64,000 bases of DNA from Gaiellales bacterium (GTDB taxonomy: Bacteria > Actinomycetota > Thermoleophilia > Gaiellales > JAICJC01). The stretch lies in contig DASWRM010000079.1 in assembly GCA_036403155.1 (NCBI GenBank), positions 62,001 through 126,000 on the forward strand, in the 5' to 3' direction. How positions within the stretch are numbered: the stretch's first letter is position 1; each line of letters opens with the position of its first letter. Positions 47,656 through 59,647 of the stretch are shown piece after piece. Under the pieces are notes generated by a model. It was not told the DNA's origin and searched no databases. It was given only the letters and a program-made list of their open reading frames with translations. Made by a program: the position numbers and the translations under genes.

Positions 47656-49515
47656 ATGCCCACGCTTGCCCGCAACGAGACGCTGGAGGCCCAGCTCAAG
47701 GCCCTGCCCGACCGCCCGGGTGTCTACCTGTTCCACGGCCGGGACGGGGAGGTGCTGTACGTCGGCAAGGCCAAGTCGATCCGCAAGCGCGTGCAGTCGT
47801 ACTTTCGCCGCGAGGCGTATGCGACGGTCAAGACCGCCGAGCTCGTCGACCGGATCGAAGAGATCGAGTTCGTCGGCGCCGGCAGCGAGCATGAGGCGCT
47901 GCTGCTCGAGCAGAACCTGATCAAGCGGCACCGGCCTCCGTTCAACATCCGGCTGCGCGACGACAAGTCGTATCCCTACATCGCGGTCACGATCGGAGAC
48001 GAGTACCCGCGCGTCATGTTCACGCGCGAGCGCCACCGGCGCGGGGTGCTCTACTTCGGGCCGTACTCGAGCGCGAAGAAGGTGCGCGAGACGCTGGACG
48101 TGCTGAACCGGGTGTTCCCGTACCGGCCCTGCGAGGGCCCTCGCCCGGGCAGGCGCTCCGGGGTGCCCTGCCTCGACCACCACATCGGGCGTTGCGCCGC
48201 GCCCTGCGTCGGCCTGATCTCGAAGGACGAGTACGCGACGGTGATCGAGAACGTCGTCGAGTTCCTGAGCGGACGCGTGCGGCCGCTGGAGCGGCGGCTG
48301 GAGGAGCAGATGAAGGGTGCCGCGGCGGCGCACGAGTACGAGGAGGCGGCGCGCTACCGCAACCGCCTCACCGCGGTGCGGCACCTGGCCGAGCGGCAGG
48401 TGGCCGACCACGTCGGATCGCAGACCGGCGACGTGCTGGCGGTTGCCGTATCGGACACGACTGCGAACGTCCAGTTGTTCCAGCTGCGTGACGGGCGGCT
48501 GGCCGACCGGCGCAGCTTCTACCTGGACAACGCCGGGGGCGAGAGCGAGTCGGACGTCCTCTGGGGCTTCGCGGTCGAGTACTACGGCGGGCAGGTCGCG
48601 ATCCCACCGTCGGTGATCGTGCCCGGTGGCTTCGAGGACGCGGATCTGCTCGCCATGTTCCTGACCGAGCGGCGCGGCGCCACCGTCGAGGTGCGGGCCG
48701 CGCAGCGCGGCGAGAAGCGGCGGCTCGTGGAGCTGGCGCGGCGGAACGCCGAGATGGCGCTCGAGCATGACCGGCTGGTGGCGCAGCGGACGCGGGCGCG
48801 GCGGGTGGAGGCGCTGGAGGAGCTGCGCGAGCGGCTGAACCTGGAGTCGCTCCCCGTCCGGATCGAATGCTTCGATATCTCGAACCTGGGTGAGTCGAAC
48901 CCGGTCGCGTCGATGGTCGTATTCGAGGACGCGGTCGCGAAGCGGTCGGACTACCGCAAGTTCGGGATCCGCCACGACGGTGGACAGGACGACTTCGCGA
49001 GCATGGCCGAGGTGGTCGGCCGCCGCTTCGCACGGATGTCGAACCCGACGGCCAACGAGTTCGACGCGAGCTTCTCCACGTGCCCGAACCTCGTCGTGAT
49101 CGACGGCGGGAAGGGACAGCTCGGCGCAGCGCTCAAGGCGATGGCGGAGCACGACCTCCCGCGCGTCGCGGTGATCGCGCTGGCAAAGCAGGAGGAGGAG
49201 GTGTACCTGCCCGGGCGTGCCGAGCCGGTGATCCTCGAGCGGGGGTCGCCGGGCCTGCAGCTGCTGCAGCGGATCCGCGACGAGGCGCACCGGTTCGCGG
49301 TCGGCTTCCACCGCCAGCGGCGTGCGCGCTCGGCGGTCGACTCGATCTTCGACGGCCTGCCCGGAGTCGGCCCGGCACGGCGCAAGGTGCTGATGCAGCA
49401 CTTCCGGACGGCCGGGGCACTCACGTCGGCGTCCCGGGAGCAGCTGGAGGCGGTGCCGGGCCTGCCGCCGAAGGTCGGCCGCCAGATCCACGAGGCACTG
49501 CACAAGACGGGCTGA
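47656..49515 (+). CDS. uvrC: UvrABC excinuclease subunit C
   Basis: The 619-residue product has the full UvrC plan: the GIY-YIG nuclease (DRPGVYLFHGRDGEVLYVGKAKSIRKRVQSYF), a Cys-containing linker (YRPCEGPRPGRRSGVPCLDHHIGRCAAPC), the UVR motif (HEYEEAARYRNRL), the RNase-H-like nuclease (ECFDISNLGESNPVASMVVFEDAVAKRSDYRKF and VIDGGKGQLGAA) and C-terminal HhH motifs (LPGVGPARRKVLMQHF). It makes both incisions in nucleotide excision repair. The ATG follows TACGAT by eight bases. Confidence 0.97.
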   Translation: MPTLARNETLEAQLKALPDRPGVYLFHGRDGEVLYVGKAKSIRKRVQSYFRREAYATVKTAELVDRIEEIEFVGAGSEHEALLLEQNLIKRHRPPFNIRLRDDKSYPYIAVTIGDEYPRVMFTRERHRRGVLYFGPYSSAKKVRETLDVLNRVFPYRPCEGPRPGRRSGVPCLDHHIGRCAAPCVGLISKDEYATVIENVVEFLSGRVRPLERRLEEQMKGAAAAHEYEEAARYRNRLTAVRHLAERQVADHVGSQTGDVLAVAVSDTTANVQLFQLRDGRLADRRSFYLDNAGGESESDVLWGFAVEYYGGQVAIPPSVIVPGGFEDADLLAMFLTERRGATVEVRAAQRGEKRRLVELARRNAEMALEHDRLVAQRTRARRVEALEELRERLNLESLPVRIECFDISNLGESNPVASMVVFEDAVAKRSDYRKFGIRHDGGQDDFASMAEVVGRRFARMSNPTANEFDASFSTCPNLVVIDGGKGQLGAALKAMAEHDLPRVAVIALAKQEEEVYLPGRAEPVILERGSPGLQLLQRIRDEAHRFAVGFHRQRRARSAVDSIFDGLPGVGPARRKVLMQHFRTAGALTSASREQLEAVPGLPPKVGRQIHEALHKTG

Positions 49516-49516
49516 C

Positions 49517-49966
49517 GTGCGCGTGGAGCGCTGGATCGCCGCACCGCCGGAACGCCTCTACGAGGCGTTGCTCGACGCAGCTGCCGTGGCGGCGTGGCGG
49601 GTGCCGGAGGGCATGACCTCCGAGGTGCATGCATTCGAGCCGCGCGTCGGAGGCCGCGTCCGCGTCTCGCTCAGCTACGACGATCCGGCGCGAGTGGGGA
49701 AGAGCTCCCGGCGGACGGACACCTACGCCGGCCGGTTCACCGAGCTGGTGCCGAACCGGCGCGTGGTCGAGGTGGACGAGTTCGAGACGGACGACCCCGC
49801 GCTCCAGGGCGCCATGACGATGGCGTTCGAGCTGACGCCCGAGCGCGGCGGAACCCGTGTGACCGGCTCGCACGATGGGCTCCCGCCCGGGCTCTCCGAG
49901 GAGGACAACCGCGAGGGCTGGCGCTCGGCGCTCGACCGGCTCGCAGCCCTCCTCGAGGAAGCCTGA
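49517..49966 (+). CDS. SRPBCC (AHSA1-type) protein
   Basis: The 149-residue product reads VERWIAAPPERLYEALLDAAAVAAWRVPEGMTSEVHAFEPRVGGRVRVSLSYDDP and ends GSHDGLPPGLSEEDNREGWRSALDRLAALLEEA, the START-like AHSA1 pattern. These bind hydrophobic ligands; the role is unknown. The GTG start is 1 base after the uvrC stop. It occupies the place where rapZ is usually found between uvrC and yvcK in Gram-positive genomes. Confidence 0.87.
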   Translation: MRVERWIAAPPERLYEALLDAAAVAAWRVPEGMTSEVHAFEPRVGGRVRVSLSYDDPARVGKSSRRTDTYAGRFTELVPNRRVVEVDEFETDDPALQGAMTMAFELTPERGGTRVTGSHDGLPPGLSEEDNREGWRSALDRLAALLEEA

Positions 49967-50201
49967 GGACGACTGCGACGCTCGCGGTGGCGGCGGGTGT
50001 CACAGCGTCCGTGTCGCCCCGCCCCAATTATTGGAGACCACGTCGTTCCGCTGGGGTGTGGCCGTTTCGCCGCAGGATCGTGACGCTCGCTTCGCGGTCG
50101 CATGAGTCCCGCACCGCCCGTACGCGTTCGTCGATGCGCGACCACGGCGCCCCCGCCGGCGCGGTGTGACAGCGCCGCAGCCGCCCCGCTAACCTCGCCA
50201 G

Positions 50202-51179
50202 ATGCCGCTGATCCCCGATCAGCCACCGCAGCTCGACTTCGCGCCCGCATCCCGATCGCGCAACCGCGTCCGCGTCGTCTGCCTCGGTGGCGGCACCGGC
50301 CTCTCGATGATCCTGCGCGGCGTCAAGCGGCTCAGCAACGTCACCGCGGTGGTCACGACCACCGACGACGGTGGCAGCTCCGGCCGCCTGCGCCGGGACT
50401 TCGGCATGCCCGCGCCCGGCGACGTCCGCCACTGCCTGTCCGCGCTCGCCGAGGACGAGTCGCTGGTCGGCCAGCTCTTCGAGCACCGTTTCATCGCCGG
50501 CGAGCTGGCCGGCCATAGCTTCGGCAACCTCTTCCTGGCCGGGCTCACGGATCTGCTGGGCAGCTTCGATCAGGCCGTGCTCGAGTCCGCCCGGGTGCTC
50601 GCCGTCGTGGGCCGCGTGGTGCCGAGCACCACGGATGTCGTCGAGCTCGTCGCCGAGATGGAGGATGGGCGCACGGTGCGAGGCGAGACCGCCATCGCCG
50701 CCGACGGATCCTCCATCCGCACGGTGCGGCTCGATCCGCCCGACCCGCTCGCCCATCCGCGCGCGCTCCAGGCGATCGAGCGCGCCGACCTGATCGTCAT
50801 GGGCCCGGGCAGCCTCTTCACCAGCACGCTCCCCCCGCTGCTCGTCCCCGGCATCCGCGAGGCCGTTCGCGCCGCGAAGGTGCCGCGCATCTACGTCTGC
50901 AACCTGCTGCAGCAGCCCGGCGAGACCGAGGGCTACCGCGCCTCGGACCACGTCGCCCGCATCTTCGAGCACGTCGGTGACGACCTGGTCGACGCCGTCC
51001 TCGTCAGCCGCAACCGCGCCGAGCACGGCGTGCCCGTGCCGGTCGACCGCGGCGGGCTGCGCCGGCAGGGCGTCCGCGTGTTCGGCGGGCGGCTCGCCGG
51101 TGAGTGGCAGCACGATGCCGAGAAGCTCGCGCGCACGCTCGTCCGGCTGTCCCGGTGGAACCGCGATGAGCTTCAGTGA
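50202..51179 (+). CDS. yvcK: YvcK/CofD family gluconeogenesis factor
   Basis: The 325-residue product shows the CofD-like Rossmann fold with VRVVCLGGGTGLSMILRGVKRLSNVTAVVTTTDDGGSSGRLRRDFGMPAPGDVRHCL and LIVMGPGSLFTSTLPPLLVPGI, the marks of YvcK. YvcK binds UDP-sugars and is needed for gluconeogenic growth and cell-wall homeostasis in other bacteria. The ATG follows TAACCT (50190-50195) by six bases, with GTGACA at 50166-50171 as a possible -35. The end overlaps whiA by 14 bases. Confidence 0.93.
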   Translation: MPLIPDQPPQLDFAPASRSRNRVRVVCLGGGTGLSMILRGVKRLSNVTAVVTTTDDGGSSGRLRRDFGMPAPGDVRHCLSALAEDESLVGQLFEHRFIAGELAGHSFGNLFLAGLTDLLGSFDQAVLESARVLAVVGRVVPSTTDVVELVAEMEDGRTVRGETAIAADGSSIRTVRLDPPDPLAHPRALQAIERADLIVMGPGSLFTSTLPPLLVPGIREAVRAAKVPRIYVCNLLQQPGETEGYRASDHVARIFEHVGDDLVDAVLVSRNRAEHGVPVPVDRGGLRRQGVRVFGGRLAGEWQHDAEKLARTLVRLSRWNRDELQ

Positions 51180-52074
51180 GGACGTCCGCCGCGAGCTCGT
51201 CGCGAGGCCACCGGCGAAGCCGTGCTGCGGCCTCGCCTTCCTCTCCGGCCTGATCCGCCACTGCGGAGCGCTGCAGGTGCGTGCCGGCGGCGAGCTCGCC
51301 GTTGTGGCGGAGCTGGCCGACCCGGCGGCGGCCCGCCTTGCCTTCTCCCTGCTTCGCGACCGTGGCGGCGACTGCGAGATCCTGTCGTTCCGCGAGCACC
51401 GCTTCGAGCGCCGAAACCGTGTTCTGCTGCGCATCGCCGGCGGCGGCAGCCTGCAGCTCCTGCACGAGGCGGGGATCCTCTCCACGGGGCTGGCGCCGCT
51501 CGCGGACCCGCCCGAGCGGATCGTCCGCCGCACGTGCTGCCGGGGCGCCTACCTGCGCGGCGCCTTCGTTGCCTCTGGATCGGTCTCGGCGCCGCGCCGG
51601 CCGGCGCACCTTGAGCTGCGGACGCCAGAGCGGGAGGCTGCGGAGTCGCTCGCCGCCGTTGCCGCGCGGGAGGGCATCCCGATGCGCGCGGCCGTCCGCC
51701 GCGGCAACGCGCTCGCTTACCTGAAGTCGCGGGAAGGCGTGCGCGACCTGCTCGCCCTGATCGGGGCACACGACGCGGTGCTGTCATTCGAGGAGGCCGA
51801 GGTGATCAGCGCCACCCGTGAGGCGGCCAACCGGGCGACGAACTGCGACCGCGCGAACCTGGGCCGCGCGAGCGACGCTGCGCATCGTCAACGTGAGGCG
51901 ATCGCGGCGCTCGATCTCGACGATCTGGCTCCGGAATTGCGCCGCGTGGCGGAGCTTCGGCTCGCGCATCCGGACAGCTCGATGGCCGAGCTGGGCCAGC
52001 GGGCACGGCCGCCGATGACGAAGTCGACGGTCGCCCGTCGCATGAAAACCCTCATTTTCCTTACAAAAACCTAA
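51166..52074 (+). CDS. whiA: DNA-binding protein WhiA
   Basis: The 302-residue product begins SFSEDVRRELVARPPAKPCCGLAFLSGLIRHCGALQ (LAGLIDADG-like domain with the CCxxAFL motif) and ends with the helix-turn-helix (REAIAALDLDDLAPELRRVAELRLAHPDSSMAELGQRARPPMTKSTVARRMKTL). WhiA controls sporulation-associated division in Streptomyces and division in other Gram-positives. The C-terminus departs from the common -HRLRRL end. The ATG at 51166 overlaps the yvcK end. Confidence 0.93.
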   Translation: MSFSEDVRRELVARPPAKPCCGLAFLSGLIRHCGALQVRAGGELAVVAELADPAAARLAFSLLRDRGGDCEILSFREHRFERRNRVLLRIAGGGSLQLLHEAGILSTGLAPLADPPERIVRRTCCRGAYLRGAFVASGSVSAPRRPAHLELRTPEREAAESLAAVAAREGIPMRAAVRRGNALAYLKSREGVRDLLALIGAHDAVLSFEEAEVISATREAANRATNCDRANLGRASDAAHRQREAIAALDLDDLAPELRRVAELRLAHPDSSMAELGQRARPPMTKSTVARRMKTLIFLTKT

Positions 52075-54434
<2,360 letters not shown>

Positions 54435-54438
<4 letters not shown>

Positions 54439-55169
54439 GCGATCGCACGCCCTTCGTCGCAGGCAACTGGAAGATGCACAAGACCGCATCGGAGACGGGC
54501 GGCTTCGTCCGCGAGCTTGCCGCGCGGCTTCCGGACGGCGTCGAGGTGGCCGTCTGCGTGCCGTTCACGTCGCTGGCCGCTGCCGTGGATGCCGCCGCCG
54601 GGTCGCCGTTGCGCGTGTATGCCCAGAACATGCACCAGGCGGCGCAGGGAGCGTTCACCGGTGAGGTGTCCGCCGCCATGCTCGTCGACCTCGGCGTGGA
54701 AGGCGTGCTGCTCGGCCACTCGGAGCGGCGCCAGTACTTCGCCGAGACCGACGGCGCCCTTCTCGAGAAGCTCGCCGCGGCGCGGGACGCAGGCCTCGCG
54801 GCGATCCTCGCGGTCGGTGAGACAGCGTCCGAGCGGGAGGTCGGCGAGACGGAGCGCGTGCTGCAGCGGCAGGTCGCGGACTCCGGTGCCGCGGCATACG
54901 ACGGCGAGCTGACGGTGGCTTACGAGCCGGTGTGGGCGATCGGCACCGGCCACACCGCCACCCCGGAGATGGCCGAGGATGCTCACCGGTTCATCCGCAG
55001 CCTCTTCCCGGCTCCGCGGGCCGGCGCGCTCCGCATCCAGTACGGGGGCAGCATGAAGCCCGACAACGCGGCCGAGCTGCTGGCGCAGCCTGACATCGAC
55101 GGCGGGCTGATCGGCGGCGCCAGCCTCGAGCTGGACGCGTTCCTGTCGATCGTCGCCGCGGCGGCGTGA
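54435..55169 (+). CDS. tpiA: Triosephosphate isomerase
   Basis: The 244-residue product has the catalytic Lys in GNWKMHK, His in LLGHSERRQYF, Glu in AYEPVWAIGTG and the phosphate loop YGGSMKPDNAAELL with GLIGGASL. It interconverts dihydroxyacetone phosphate and glyceraldehyde 3-phosphate. The usual CVGE motif is AVGE here, a mild change outside the chemistry. The ATG overlaps the pgk stop. Confidence 0.97.
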
Positions 55170-56665
55170 ACGGCGCGCCCGTCTGCCTGGTCGTGCTCGA
55201 CGGGTGGGGGCTCGCGCCTCCCGGCCCGGGAAACGCCGTAGACCTCGCCTCGACCCCGGTCTTCGACCGTCTTTGGGCGGAGCACCCGCACACCACGCTG
55301 GCGGCATCCGGGCGGGCGGTGGGCCTGCCGGACGGACAGATGGGCAACTCGGAGGTCGGCCACCTCAACCTGGGCGCGGGCCGTGTGGTGCTCCAGGACC
55401 TCGTGCGGATCAGCGAGGACATCGCCGCCGGCGGTCTCGAGCGTAATCGCCCGGTGCTCGAGGCGCTCGACCGCGGGCGTGGCGCTGCACTGCATCTGGT
55501 CGGGCTCGTGTCGGACGGCGGCGTGCACAGCCACATCGACCATCTGCTGGCGCTGATCGACCTCGCGGGCGGCCACGGTGTGGAACGCCTGCACGTGCAC
55601 GCCTTCACCGACGGGCGCGACGTCTCGCCCACCAGCGGAGCCGGCTTCCTGGAGCGCGTGCCTCAGCTGGCAACAGTCTGCGGCCGGTACTACGGAATGG
55701 ACCGCGATCGCCGGTGGGACCGCACCAGGCGCGCGTACGACGCGATGGTGCATGGAGTGGGGGAGCGGTGCGACGACGCACCGGCCGCCGTGCGGGCGTC
55801 CTACGAGCGAGGCGTCACGGACGAGTTCATCGAGCCGCTCGTGATCGGCGACCCGGCCGCCGGGCGGGTGCGCGAGGGGGACGCCGTGCTGTTCTTCAAC
55901 TTTCGTCCCGACCGCTGCCGCCAGCTGTTCCGGGCCTTCCTCGACCCCTCGTTCGAGGAGTTCGACCGCGGTGCGGATCCCCCGCTTCCGGCCATGGTGC
56001 AGATGACCGAGTACTCGGAGGAGTTCGACGCACCGGTCGCCTATCCCTCGGAGAGCGTCACGTCGGTGCTCGCGCAGGTGCTGGCGGCGGCCGGGGTCGC
56101 GCAGCTGCATGTCGCCGAGACCGAGAAGTACCCGCACGTGACCTACTTCTTCGACGGCGGGAGCGAGCACCGCAGCGATGGCGAGGAGTGGCAGCTGGTC
56201 GACTCGCCGCGCGACGTGGCGACCTACGACCAGAAGCCTGCGATGAGCGCCCCCGGGGTGGCGGAGCTGTTCTGCGGCACCTTCGACGCCGGCTCCTACG
56301 GTTTCGGCCTTGTCAACTTCGCCAACGCGGACATGGTGGGCCACACGGGGGTGATCCCCGCGGTGATCGAGGCGGTCGAGACGGTCGACGCGTGTCTCGG
56401 GGAGGTGGTCGCCGCGGTGCGCTCCCGGGGCGGCGTCTGCCTGGTCACGGCCGACCACGGCAACGCCGAGCGGATGCTGGAGCAGGACGGCAGCCCGCAC
56501 ACGGCGCACACCACGAATCCCGTGCCGCTGATCGCCGCCGGATGGGACGGCGGCCTGCGCGACGGCGGGCGGCTCGCGGATATCGCACCCACCGTCCTCG
56601 AGCTGCTTCGAATCTCGCAGCCTGACGAGATGCAGGGCCACAGTCTCCTGGCCAGAATGGTGTAA
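55166..56665 (+). CDS. gpmI: 2,3-bisphosphoglycerate-independent phosphoglycerate mutase
   Basis: The 499-residue product has the alkaline-phosphatase-like metal sites: VVLDGWGLAPPGPGNAV, the phosphorylated Ser in DGQMGNSEVGHLNLGAG, DGGVHSHIDHLLALI, FNFRPDRCRQL, NFANADMVGHTG and TADHGNAERML. It interconverts 3- and 2-phosphoglycerate using two metal ions. The GTG start overlaps the tpiA stop (GTGA) and completes a four-gene glycolytic operon. Confidence 0.96.
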   Translation: MNGAPVCLVVLDGWGLAPPGPGNAVDLASTPVFDRLWAEHPHTTLAASGRAVGLPDGQMGNSEVGHLNLGAGRVVLQDLVRISEDIAAGGLERNRPVLEALDRGRGAALHLVGLVSDGGVHSHIDHLLALIDLAGGHGVERLHVHAFTDGRDVSPTSGAGFLERVPQLATVCGRYYGMDRDRRWDRTRRAYDAMVHGVGERCDDAPAAVRASYERGVTDEFIEPLVIGDPAAGRVREGDAVLFFNFRPDRCRQLFRAFLDPSFEEFDRGADPPLPAMVQMTEYSEEFDAPVAYPSESVTSVLAQVLAAAGVAQLHVAETEKYPHVTYFFDGGSEHRSDGEEWQLVDSPRDVATYDQKPAMSAPGVAELFCGTFDAGSYGFGLVNFANADMVGHTGVIPAVIEAVETVDACLGEVVAAVRSRGGVCLVTADHGNAERMLEQDGSPHTAHTTNPVPLIAAGWDGGLRDGGRLADIAPTVLELLRISQPDEMQGHSLLARMV

Positions 56666-56739
56666 GCACGCCGCCCGTGTACTACGTATCTGCCTGGTGT
56701 ACAGTTCCCCGCGGTTTTCGTACCGGATTCTGATACTTC

Positions 56740-57321
56740 GTGGCTCTCCCTCAGCCAGACCCCGACATCCTGAGGCTCGCCCGCCGCGGTGACGAGCGCG
56801 CGTTCGCGCTGATCGTCCGCCAGTACCAGGCTCCGCTGTTCAACTACATCACCCGGGTGCTGTGCGGCGACCGGGCGCTGGCCGAGGACATGTGCCAGGA
56901 GGTGTTCCTGCGCGTGTACCAGGCGCTCCCGGGGTTCGATGGGCGGTGCCAGTTCACGACGTGGATGTTCCAGGTGGCGAAGCACCGCGTGGTCGACGAG
57001 CTGCGCGCCCGCGAGCGTCGGGGCCGGCCGGCTCTGGGGCTGGACGTGGTCGCGCACCTGCACGTCGCCGCGGTCGAGACGGACGCGGTGGAGGAGATGG
57101 ATGCGGTGTGGCGGTCGATCGGCGCGCTGTCGCTCGACCTGAAGATGGCGCTGCTGCTCCGCGACGTCGTCGGGCTCAGCTACGGCGAGATCGCGGAGTC
57201 GCTCGAGACGACGCTTGCCACCGTCAAGTGGCGGATCTACAAGGCCCGGGAGGCGGTTGCCGCCGACCTGCTGCGCGAGGGGTACGGGCGGGCCACACGG
57301 CCCGGTCGGCGGACGGCGTAG
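56740..57321 (+). CDS. ECF-type RNA polymerase sigma factor
   Basis: The 193-residue product has region 2 (DERAFALIVRQYQAPLFNYITRVLCGDRALAEDMCQEVFLRVYQALPGF) and region 4 (LSLDLKMALLLRDVVGLSYGEIAESLETTLATVKWRIYKARE). It directs RNA polymerase to a specific promoter set. No anti-sigma factor gene is adjacent: the next gene converges and is a phosphoesterase. The start is taken as the GTG at 56740, 74 bases after gpmI. Confidence 0.93.
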   Translation: MALPQPDPDILRLARRGDERAFALIVRQYQAPLFNYITRVLCGDRALAEDMCQEVFLRVYQALPGFDGRCQFTTWMFQVAKHRVVDELRARERRGRPALGLDVVAHLHVAAVETDAVEEMDAVWRSIGALSLDLKMALLLRDVVGLSYGEIAESLETTLATVKWRIYKAREAVAADLLREGYGRATRPGRRTA

Positions 57322-57364
57322 CACCATGTCCCGCTAGGGACTGACCCGGGTCGACCGCGCGCGC

Positions 57365-58093
57365 TCAGCGTCCCTCCGCCAGCCGCCACGCGAGCGTGTT
57401 GGGCAGCCCCGCCTCGACGATGGCTCGCTGAGCCCGCTCGATGTCGTACTCCAACCGCCGCCATGTCGCCGTCCGGGCGGCCAGGTCGAGCACCATGTAC
57501 GCCGCGCGCGGGTCGCCGTCACGCGGCTGGCCGACGGAGCCGGGGTTCAGCAGCCACCGGCCCTGCTCGAGCTCGAGCGTCCCCGGCTCCGCATAGCCGC
57601 CCTCGGCGCGGCCCGCACCGCCGCGCGTATAGGCGAGCGGCACGTGGCTGTGTCCTATCAGGCAGATGTCATGGCGCAGGATCTCGAGACAGCTCTGCGC
57701 AGTCCGCTGGTCGATGACGTACTCCCAGATCGGGTCGCGCGGGCTCGCGTGGTGCAGCTCGACGTCGCGCCGCTCGCCGCTCGGCTCCAGTGTCCGGAGC
57801 GACGCCAGCGCATCGTCGCTCAGCACCTCCTGCGCCCACCGGGCGGCGATCGCCGCGTCGTGCGCGAAGACGCTGATGTCGACGGTGCCGTTGACCACGA
57901 GGTCGTGGTTACCGGCCAGGCAGATGTCGGCGAGCTCGACCATCGTCGTCGTGCAGGCCTCGGGGTCGGCGTTGTAGCCGACGAGGTCGCCGAGGCACCA
58001 CAGCTCGGACGCGTCCTCCCCCTCGACGGCCTCGAGCACCGCCTCCAGCGCCGGCAGGTTGCTGTGCACGTCTGAGAGGACGACGATCTTCAC
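57365..58093 (-). CDS. Metallophosphoesterase (YfcE/calcineurin-like)
   Basis: The 242-residue product has the dimetal motifs VVLSDVHSNLPALEAVL, LWCLGDLVGYNADP, CLAGNHDLVV, LIGHSHVPL and LLNPGSVGQPRDGDPRAAYMVL. These hydrolyse phosphodiesters or phosphomonoesters; the substrate is unknown. The GTG at 58093 matches the family N-terminus. The longer upstream frame is antisense to the M48 protease gene. Confidence 0.93.
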   Translation of the reverse strand: MKIVVLSDVHSNLPALEAVLEAVEGEDASELWCLGDLVGYNADPEACTTTMVELADICLAGNHDLVVNGTVDISVFAHDAAIAARWAQEVLSDDALASLRTLEPSGERRDVELHHASPRDPIWEYVIDQRTAQSCLEILRHDICLIGHSHVPLAYTRGGAGRAEGGYAEPGTLELEQGRWLLNPGSVGQPRDGDPRAAYMVLDLAARTATWRRLEYDIERAQRAIVEAGLPNTLAWRLAEGR

Positions 58094-58129
58094 GGCGCGC
58101 TGGGCGTCGGTGACGGCAGGCCGGGGGGC

Positions 58130-59323
58130 ATGCACCGGTACTCTATCGACGCCGTGCGCCGTGCTCTTCTGCTCGTCCTCCCGCTGGCCGCGCTGGGCAT
58201 CTGGCTGTGGACGTCGGCCCGCCTCCCGGGCCCCGTGCCGTCGCAGCCCGTCCGCAGCGCGTTCACGCAGGCTCAGATCGACCGCGCGCGCGATTACCGG
58301 GATCCCGGGTACGCGATCACGGGGGCGGGGATGGCGGTGCAGCTCGCCGCCGCCTGGCTGGTCGCCTGGCGCGGAAGGCGGATCGCCGCGCGCCTCCCCG
58401 CGGTGCTGGGGGTCGCGCTCGCGGTCCTGGTCGTCGAGCTCACCGGTCTGCCGTTCGGATACTGGTTGCACCGCCGCGCCGTCGACATCGGACCGGACGT
58501 TCAGAGCGATGGTGCCTGGATCGGCGACGCGCTGACGGGCGCAGCGCTTGTCACGCTGGCGATCGTGGGCGTCTACCTGATAGCGCGGCCGCTGTATCGC
58601 CGCTGGGGCGCGCTCCCGGTGGTCGTTGCGGTATGGGCGTCGGTTGCCGTCTTCGCGGTTCTGCAGCCGCTCGTCGTCGACCCCCTCTTCATGTCGACGA
58701 GCCGCCTGCCGGTAGGGCCCGCAGGGATCGTCACGGCACTCGAGCGCCGGATGGATGCGCACCCGAGCTCGGTTCGGGTGTCGGATGCGTCGAGTCGCAC
58801 CACGGCGGAGAACGCCGAGGTTGACGGCCTCGGCCCCACGGTGCGCGTTGTCATCGACGACACCGCACTGCACGAGCCGGCGCCGGCGTTTCGCGCGCTC
58901 GTGGCGCACGAGCTCGGCCACGTCCAGCGGCGTCATACGTTCGAGGGCGTCCTCTGGTTCGGCGTGATCGGCGTGCCGGCCCTGCTGATCGTGCTGTGGG
59001 CCGCGGGGCGGATCGCGCGCACCTCCGTGCTGGACGCATCGGCGGCGCCGGTGCTGGTCGCCTGCGCGCTCACGGCCGCAACCGTACTGCTGCCGGTCGA
59101 GAACCTGATCTCTCGGAGGATCGAGGCCGAGGCCGACTGGTCGGCGCTACGTGCCACGCGCGACGGGGGCGGGATGGTGCAGCTGCAGCGACGCCTCGCG
59201 CTGCGGAACCTCTCGAATCCTGCGCCGCCGGAGGCGGTGGTGTGGCTGCTCTTCGACCACCCCACCGTGATGCAGCGCATTGCGGTCGCTCGCGGCTACG
59301 GCGGTGCGTCCTCCTCGCCGTAG
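58130..59323 (+). CDS. M48 family (Ste24-like) membrane metalloprotease
   Basis: The 397-residue product has several membrane spans (ALLLVLPLAALGIWLW, GAGMAVQLAAAWLVAW, VLGVALAVLVVELTGL and others). The zinc motif VAHELGHVQRRH follows the substrate-groove segment DGLGPTVRVVIDDTAL, and the third ligand Glu is in RRIEAEADWSAL. The arrangement resembles Ste24/HtpX proteases that cleave membrane or misfolded proteins. The last 28 bases overlap the end of the convergent DUF3467 gene. Confidence 0.9.
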   Translation: MHRYSIDAVRRALLLVLPLAALGIWLWTSARLPGPVPSQPVRSAFTQAQIDRARDYRDPGYAITGAGMAVQLAAAWLVAWRGRRIAARLPAVLGVALAVLVVELTGLPFGYWLHRRAVDIGPDVQSDGAWIGDALTGAALVTLAIVGVYLIARPLYRRWGALPVVVAVWASVAVFAVLQPLVVDPLFMSTSRLPVGPAGIVTALERRMDAHPSSVRVSDASSRTTAENAEVDGLGPTVRVVIDDTALHEPAPAFRALVAHELGHVQRRHTFEGVLWFGVIGVPALLIVLWAAGRIARTSVLDASAAPVLVACALTAATVLLPVENLISRRIEAEADWSALRATRDGGGMVQLQRRLALRNLSNPAPPEAVVWLLFDHPTVMQRIAVARGYGGASSSP

Positions 59324-59625
59324 TCGTCGTCGCTCTCGCCGTCGAACTCCGGCAGGTTCTTGATCCCCTCGCGGGTGCGCCACTTCGAGTAGTTGTCCTC
59401 CATCGCCTCGATCAGCTCCTGCATGAAGCGAGCGGAGAGGTTGACCCGTGCGACGACGACACCCGGCACCTCCTCCTCCTCGACCTCGTGGTCGACGCGG
59501 GCGAAGGTGATCGTGAACTCGTAGGGCGAGTGGCTGACGTTGGCGAAGTTGGCGTAGACGCCGGCCATGATCTCCGGCGTGAAATGGATGTTCAGATGCC
59601 GTTCCGGAGTCGCGTCGTCCACCAC
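59296..59625 (-). CDS. DUF3467 family protein
   Basis: The 109-residue product reads HLNIHFTPEIMAGVYANFANVSHSPYEFTITFARVDH...VVVARVNLSARFMQELIEAMEDNYSKWRTREGIKNLPEF with an acidic tail, the pattern of DUF3467, small soluble proteins of unknown function. The start is a GTG (59625), divergent from argS with a 22-base gap. Its stop lies within the M48 gene on the other strand. Confidence 0.88.
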   Translation of the reverse strand: MVDDATPERHLNIHFTPEIMAGVYANFANVSHSPYEFTITFARVDHEVEEEEVPGVVVARVNLSARFMQELIEAMEDNYSKWRTREGIKNLPEFDGESDDDYGEEDAPP

Positions 59626-59647
59626 GCCACCCTACTACGATGGGTTG

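Noticed and set aside
57328-57341. GTCCC-GCTA-GGGAC hairpin between the sigma factor and the phosphoesterase as a terminator
   Set aside because: A five-base stem without a T-tract is too weak to call in sequence this GC-rich.
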